Shown here in pieces: positions 63,352 to 64,000 of a stretch of DNA of 64,000 nucleotides; positions within the stretch are counted from its first letter, which is position 1, and each line of letters starts with the position of its first letter. The DNA is from Tragulus kanchil. Taxonomy: Eukaryota; Chordata; Mammalia; Artiodactyla; Tragulidae. The DNA is taken from assembly GCA_022376925.1 (NCBI GenBank), contig JAIOJX010000030.1, forward strand, positions 168,341,084 through 168,405,083, in the 5' to 3' direction. Below the pieces are notes generated by a model that had not been told where the DNA came from, made no database searches, and worked only from the letters and a program-made list of their open reading frames with translations. Position numbers and translations under genes: made by a program.

Positions 63352-63680
63352 GGGCTTCCCTGGTGGTCCAGTGGGTAAGGACACCACCTTGCAGTGCAGG
63401 GGGCGCCGGTTCGATCCCTGGCCTGGGAAGATCCCACGTGCCGCGGAGCGGCTGGACCGATGTGTCCAATTACAGAGCCCGAGCTCTGGAGCGCATGCTC
63501 CCAGAGCCGGCGTTCTGTGACAACAGAAGCCAACGCGATGGGAGGCCCACACGGGCCAAAGAACAAAGATGAATGAAAATGGACAAATGAAAGACCAATA
63601 GAAGTGGCCCACCTGCTCCCCTCCCTCCCCACCCCACCCCCACCAAAATAAATAAATAAATAAATCTTTAAAAAAAAAAA
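63352..63680 (+). mobile_element. Young SINE, long-tail form, best intact example
   Basis: Flanked by a 17-bp target-site duplication AAGACAGTGTGATACTG at 63335-63351 and 63681-63697. Box A-like TGGTCCAGTGG, box B GGTTCGATCCC, C-rich segment, (TAAA)n and A tail. Lies outside all duplications. Confidence 0.96.
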
Positions 63681-63751
63681 AAGACAGTGTGATACTGACA
63701 TAAGGATAGCCATAGATTAGCGAGATAGAGTCCAGAGGTAAATCTGTATCT

Positions 63752-63880
63752 CTATAGTCAACTTTTTTTTTTCAGCTGCACTGCATAGCATGTGGGATCT
63801 TAGTTCCCCAACTGGGGATCAAAGCTGCACCCTCTGCATTGGAAGAACAGAGTCTTAACCATGGAATCACTATGGAAGTC
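63752..63880 (-). mobile_element. CHR-like SINE
   Basis: Reversed, with TAGCATGTGGGATCTTAGTT. Confidence 0.8.
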
Positions 63881-63902
63881 AACTTACTTTCTTAAATATA
63901 TT

Positions 63903-64000
63903 TTTTAGTTGTGTATATATTTTATTTGGCTGTACTGGGTCTAGTTGTAGCACATAGGATCCATTTCCCTGACCAGGGATCAAACCCTGGCCCCCTTGCA
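63903..64000 (-). mobile_element. CHR-like SINE cut by the window end
   Basis: Reversed tail and body, with CCTGACCAGGGATCAAACCC. Confidence 0.8.

Overview
This is mammalian nuclear DNA from a ruminant artiodactyl. Bov-tA and Bov-A type tRNA-derived SINEs, older CHR-like SINEs and artiodactyl-type L1 3' ends fill most of the non-coding sequence. A young SINE subfamily with an unusual 3' tail suggests a lineage I cannot name. Nothing bacterial is present: no operons, CRISPR arrays or phage genes.

Two C2H2 zinc-finger genes lie on the minus strand. The first is ZNF445 (SCAN-KRAB-zinc finger), recognised across the whole protein: zinc-finger exon 290-3605, short exons at 4545-8334, SCAN exon 12330-12758, and a probable CpG-rich promoter with a non-coding first exon near 38.5-38.8 kb. 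ZNF445 is known as a KRAB zinc-finger factor that helps keep genomic imprints. The second gene (56464 to beyond 62911) belongs to the ZKSCAN7/ZNF852 pair. Minus orientation directly upstream of ZNF445 favours ZNF852. Only its zinc-finger exon and a decayed KRAB exon are in the window; any SCAN exon would lie past 64000.

The dominant structure is a series of 21 direct tandem duplications. Nineteen have units of about 1.05-1.16 kb, one is 584 bp and one is 767 bp. Copies are nearly identical, differ mostly in homopolymer length or single bases, and often have a short discordant stretch at the junction. They ignore gene and repeat boundaries and break both zinc-finger exons. The best reading is a sequence built from contigs whose roughly 1.1 kb overlaps were never merged, not biology. 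Collapsing the copies would remove about 22.6 kb and leave roughly 41 kb. The stretches 11491-12972, 31157-39958, 49740-52038 and 62227-64000 are free of duplication.

Region by region: 1-12.8 kb ZNF445 coding exons and introns; 12.8-38.5 kb its first intron, full of SINEs, L1 pieces and LTR-like segments; 38.5-38.8 kb CpG promoter; 39-56.4 kb intergenic SINEs and LTR-like segments; 56.4-63 kb the ZNF852/ZKSCAN7 gene; 63-64 kb intron with SINEs. I found no convincing undescribed biological system. The main points for a second look are the duplication pattern and its effects on gene models, the KRAB exon decay, and the young SINE subfamily.
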